Shown piece after piece: positions 63,722 through 64,000 of a stretch of 64,000 nt of DNA. A program made the position numbers and the translations under genes. The notes under the pieces were generated by a model. That model had not been told where the DNA came from, did no database searches, and worked only from the letters and a program-made list of their open reading frames with translations. Position 1 is the stretch's first letter. Each line of letters starts with the position of its first letter. The DNA is from Yoonia sp035117555 (lineage in GTDB: Bacteria; Pseudomonadota; Alphaproteobacteria; Rhodobacterales; Rhodobacteraceae): the NCBI RefSeq assembly GCF_035117555.1, contig NZ_JAYKPK010000006.1:124001-188000 (forward strand), written 5' to 3'.

Positions 63722-64000
63722 TCCAAGGTTTCACCCAATCCTATGTCACCTGTGGCGACGTGACCCTGTCGGTGCATCGCGCGGGCCAAGGCACGCCGCT
63801 GATCCTGCTGCATGGCTATCCGCAGAACCATCATTGCTGGGAAAAGGTGGCACCTGCCTTTGCCAAGCATTTCGACGTAGTCATCCCCGACCTGCGCGGC
63901 TATGGCGACAGCAACGCACCAGCCGATGACGCGGACCACAAAACCTATTCCAAACGCCTGATGGCGGCTGATGTCGCCGCCCTGATGGATGAGATGGGAT
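63718..64000 (+). CDS. Alpha/beta hydrolase, haloacetate dehalogenase- or epoxide hydrolase-like (cut by window edge)
   Basis: The first 94 codons of an alpha/beta-fold hydrolase; the nucleophile elbow lies beyond the window. The oxyanion segment is PLILLHGYPQNHHCW and the next conserved part is VVIPDLRGYGDSNAP followed by YSKRLMAADVAALMDEMG. This order is typical of haloacetate dehalogenases and soluble epoxide hydrolases. It overlaps the DUF1643 gene by ATGA. Enzyme type cannot be settled without the remaining sequence. Confidence 0.85.
   Translation, partial: MIQGFTQSYVTCGDVTLSVHRAGQGTPLILLHGYPQNHHCWEKVAPAFAKHFDVVIPDLRGYGDSNAPADDADHKTYSKRLMAADVAALMDEMG

Overview
The window reads as a chromosomal segment of a Rhodobacterales (Roseobacter-group) alphaproteobacterium. 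The evidence is the GC-rich, densely packed coding, the separate F1-only atpHAGDC operon, and several runs of genes typical of the group: ftsK/aminotransferase/amidase/ubiH-like, DUF1674/rsmB/heparinase/purH/lspA/lipoprotein/M16 pair, and rpoE-chrR beside a five-gene FAD-oxidase/DUF1365/MFS/DUF3833/SDR operon. A Loktanella/Yoonia-like genus is a guess. I found no rRNA, tRNA, CRISPR array, insertion sequence or integrase.

Layout. 1-5.6 kb: start of ftsK, a class I/II aminotransferase and an amidase on the minus strand, then a UbiH-type hydroxylase on the plus strand. 5.7-10 kb: a two-gene RND efflux pump. 10-13 kb: the least conventional stretch. An AT-rich promoter region carries a 22-bp CRP-type palindrome. 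It is followed by a protein resembling the DMATS-type (ABBA) indole prenyltransferases, a 27-codon ORF overlapping the next gene by ATGA, a CRP-type regulator and a TraB/GumN protein. 13-21 kb: housekeeping genes (Mn pyrophosphatase, HAD phosphatase, MaoC, ribF, YcgN, threonine aldolase, an isomerase/hydrolase pair, prs). 21-26 kb: atpHAGDC. 26-37 kb: a surface-polysaccharide region that supplies GDP-mannose, GDP-fucose and UDP-galactose (manB, manC, gmd, fcl, galE). It also has a Wza-type exporter, a large RTX protein and a DUF2793 protein, but no glycosyltransferase. 37-48.5 kb: DUF1674, rsmB, heparinase-like, purH, lspA, a short lipoprotein, two M16 peptidases, mutL and rmuC. 48.5-54.6 kb: the sigma-E/ChrR singlet-oxygen response locus, with two divergent promoters matching the RpoE consensus. 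54.6-64 kb: DUF3775, saccharopine dehydrogenase, a phosphatase, a small secreted protein, recQ, a rimB-like/rimK/aspartoacylase-like operon, truB, DUF1643 and a truncated hydrolase.

How the parts work together. RpoE held by ChrR should drive its own gene and the divergent membrane-lipid operon. The sugar-nucleotide genes feed a fucose/mannose-containing exopolysaccharide whose assembly genes lie elsewhere. The rimK operon pairs a ligase that adds glutamates with two hydrolases. The best candidate for an undescribed system is 10.09-13.06 kb: a CRP-type operator, a divergent DMATS-like protein, a possibly translated mini-ORF and a CRP regulator, flanked by an efflux pump and a TraB/GumN protein. 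Its function is unproven. A family of modular hairpin repeats recurs at several gene ends.
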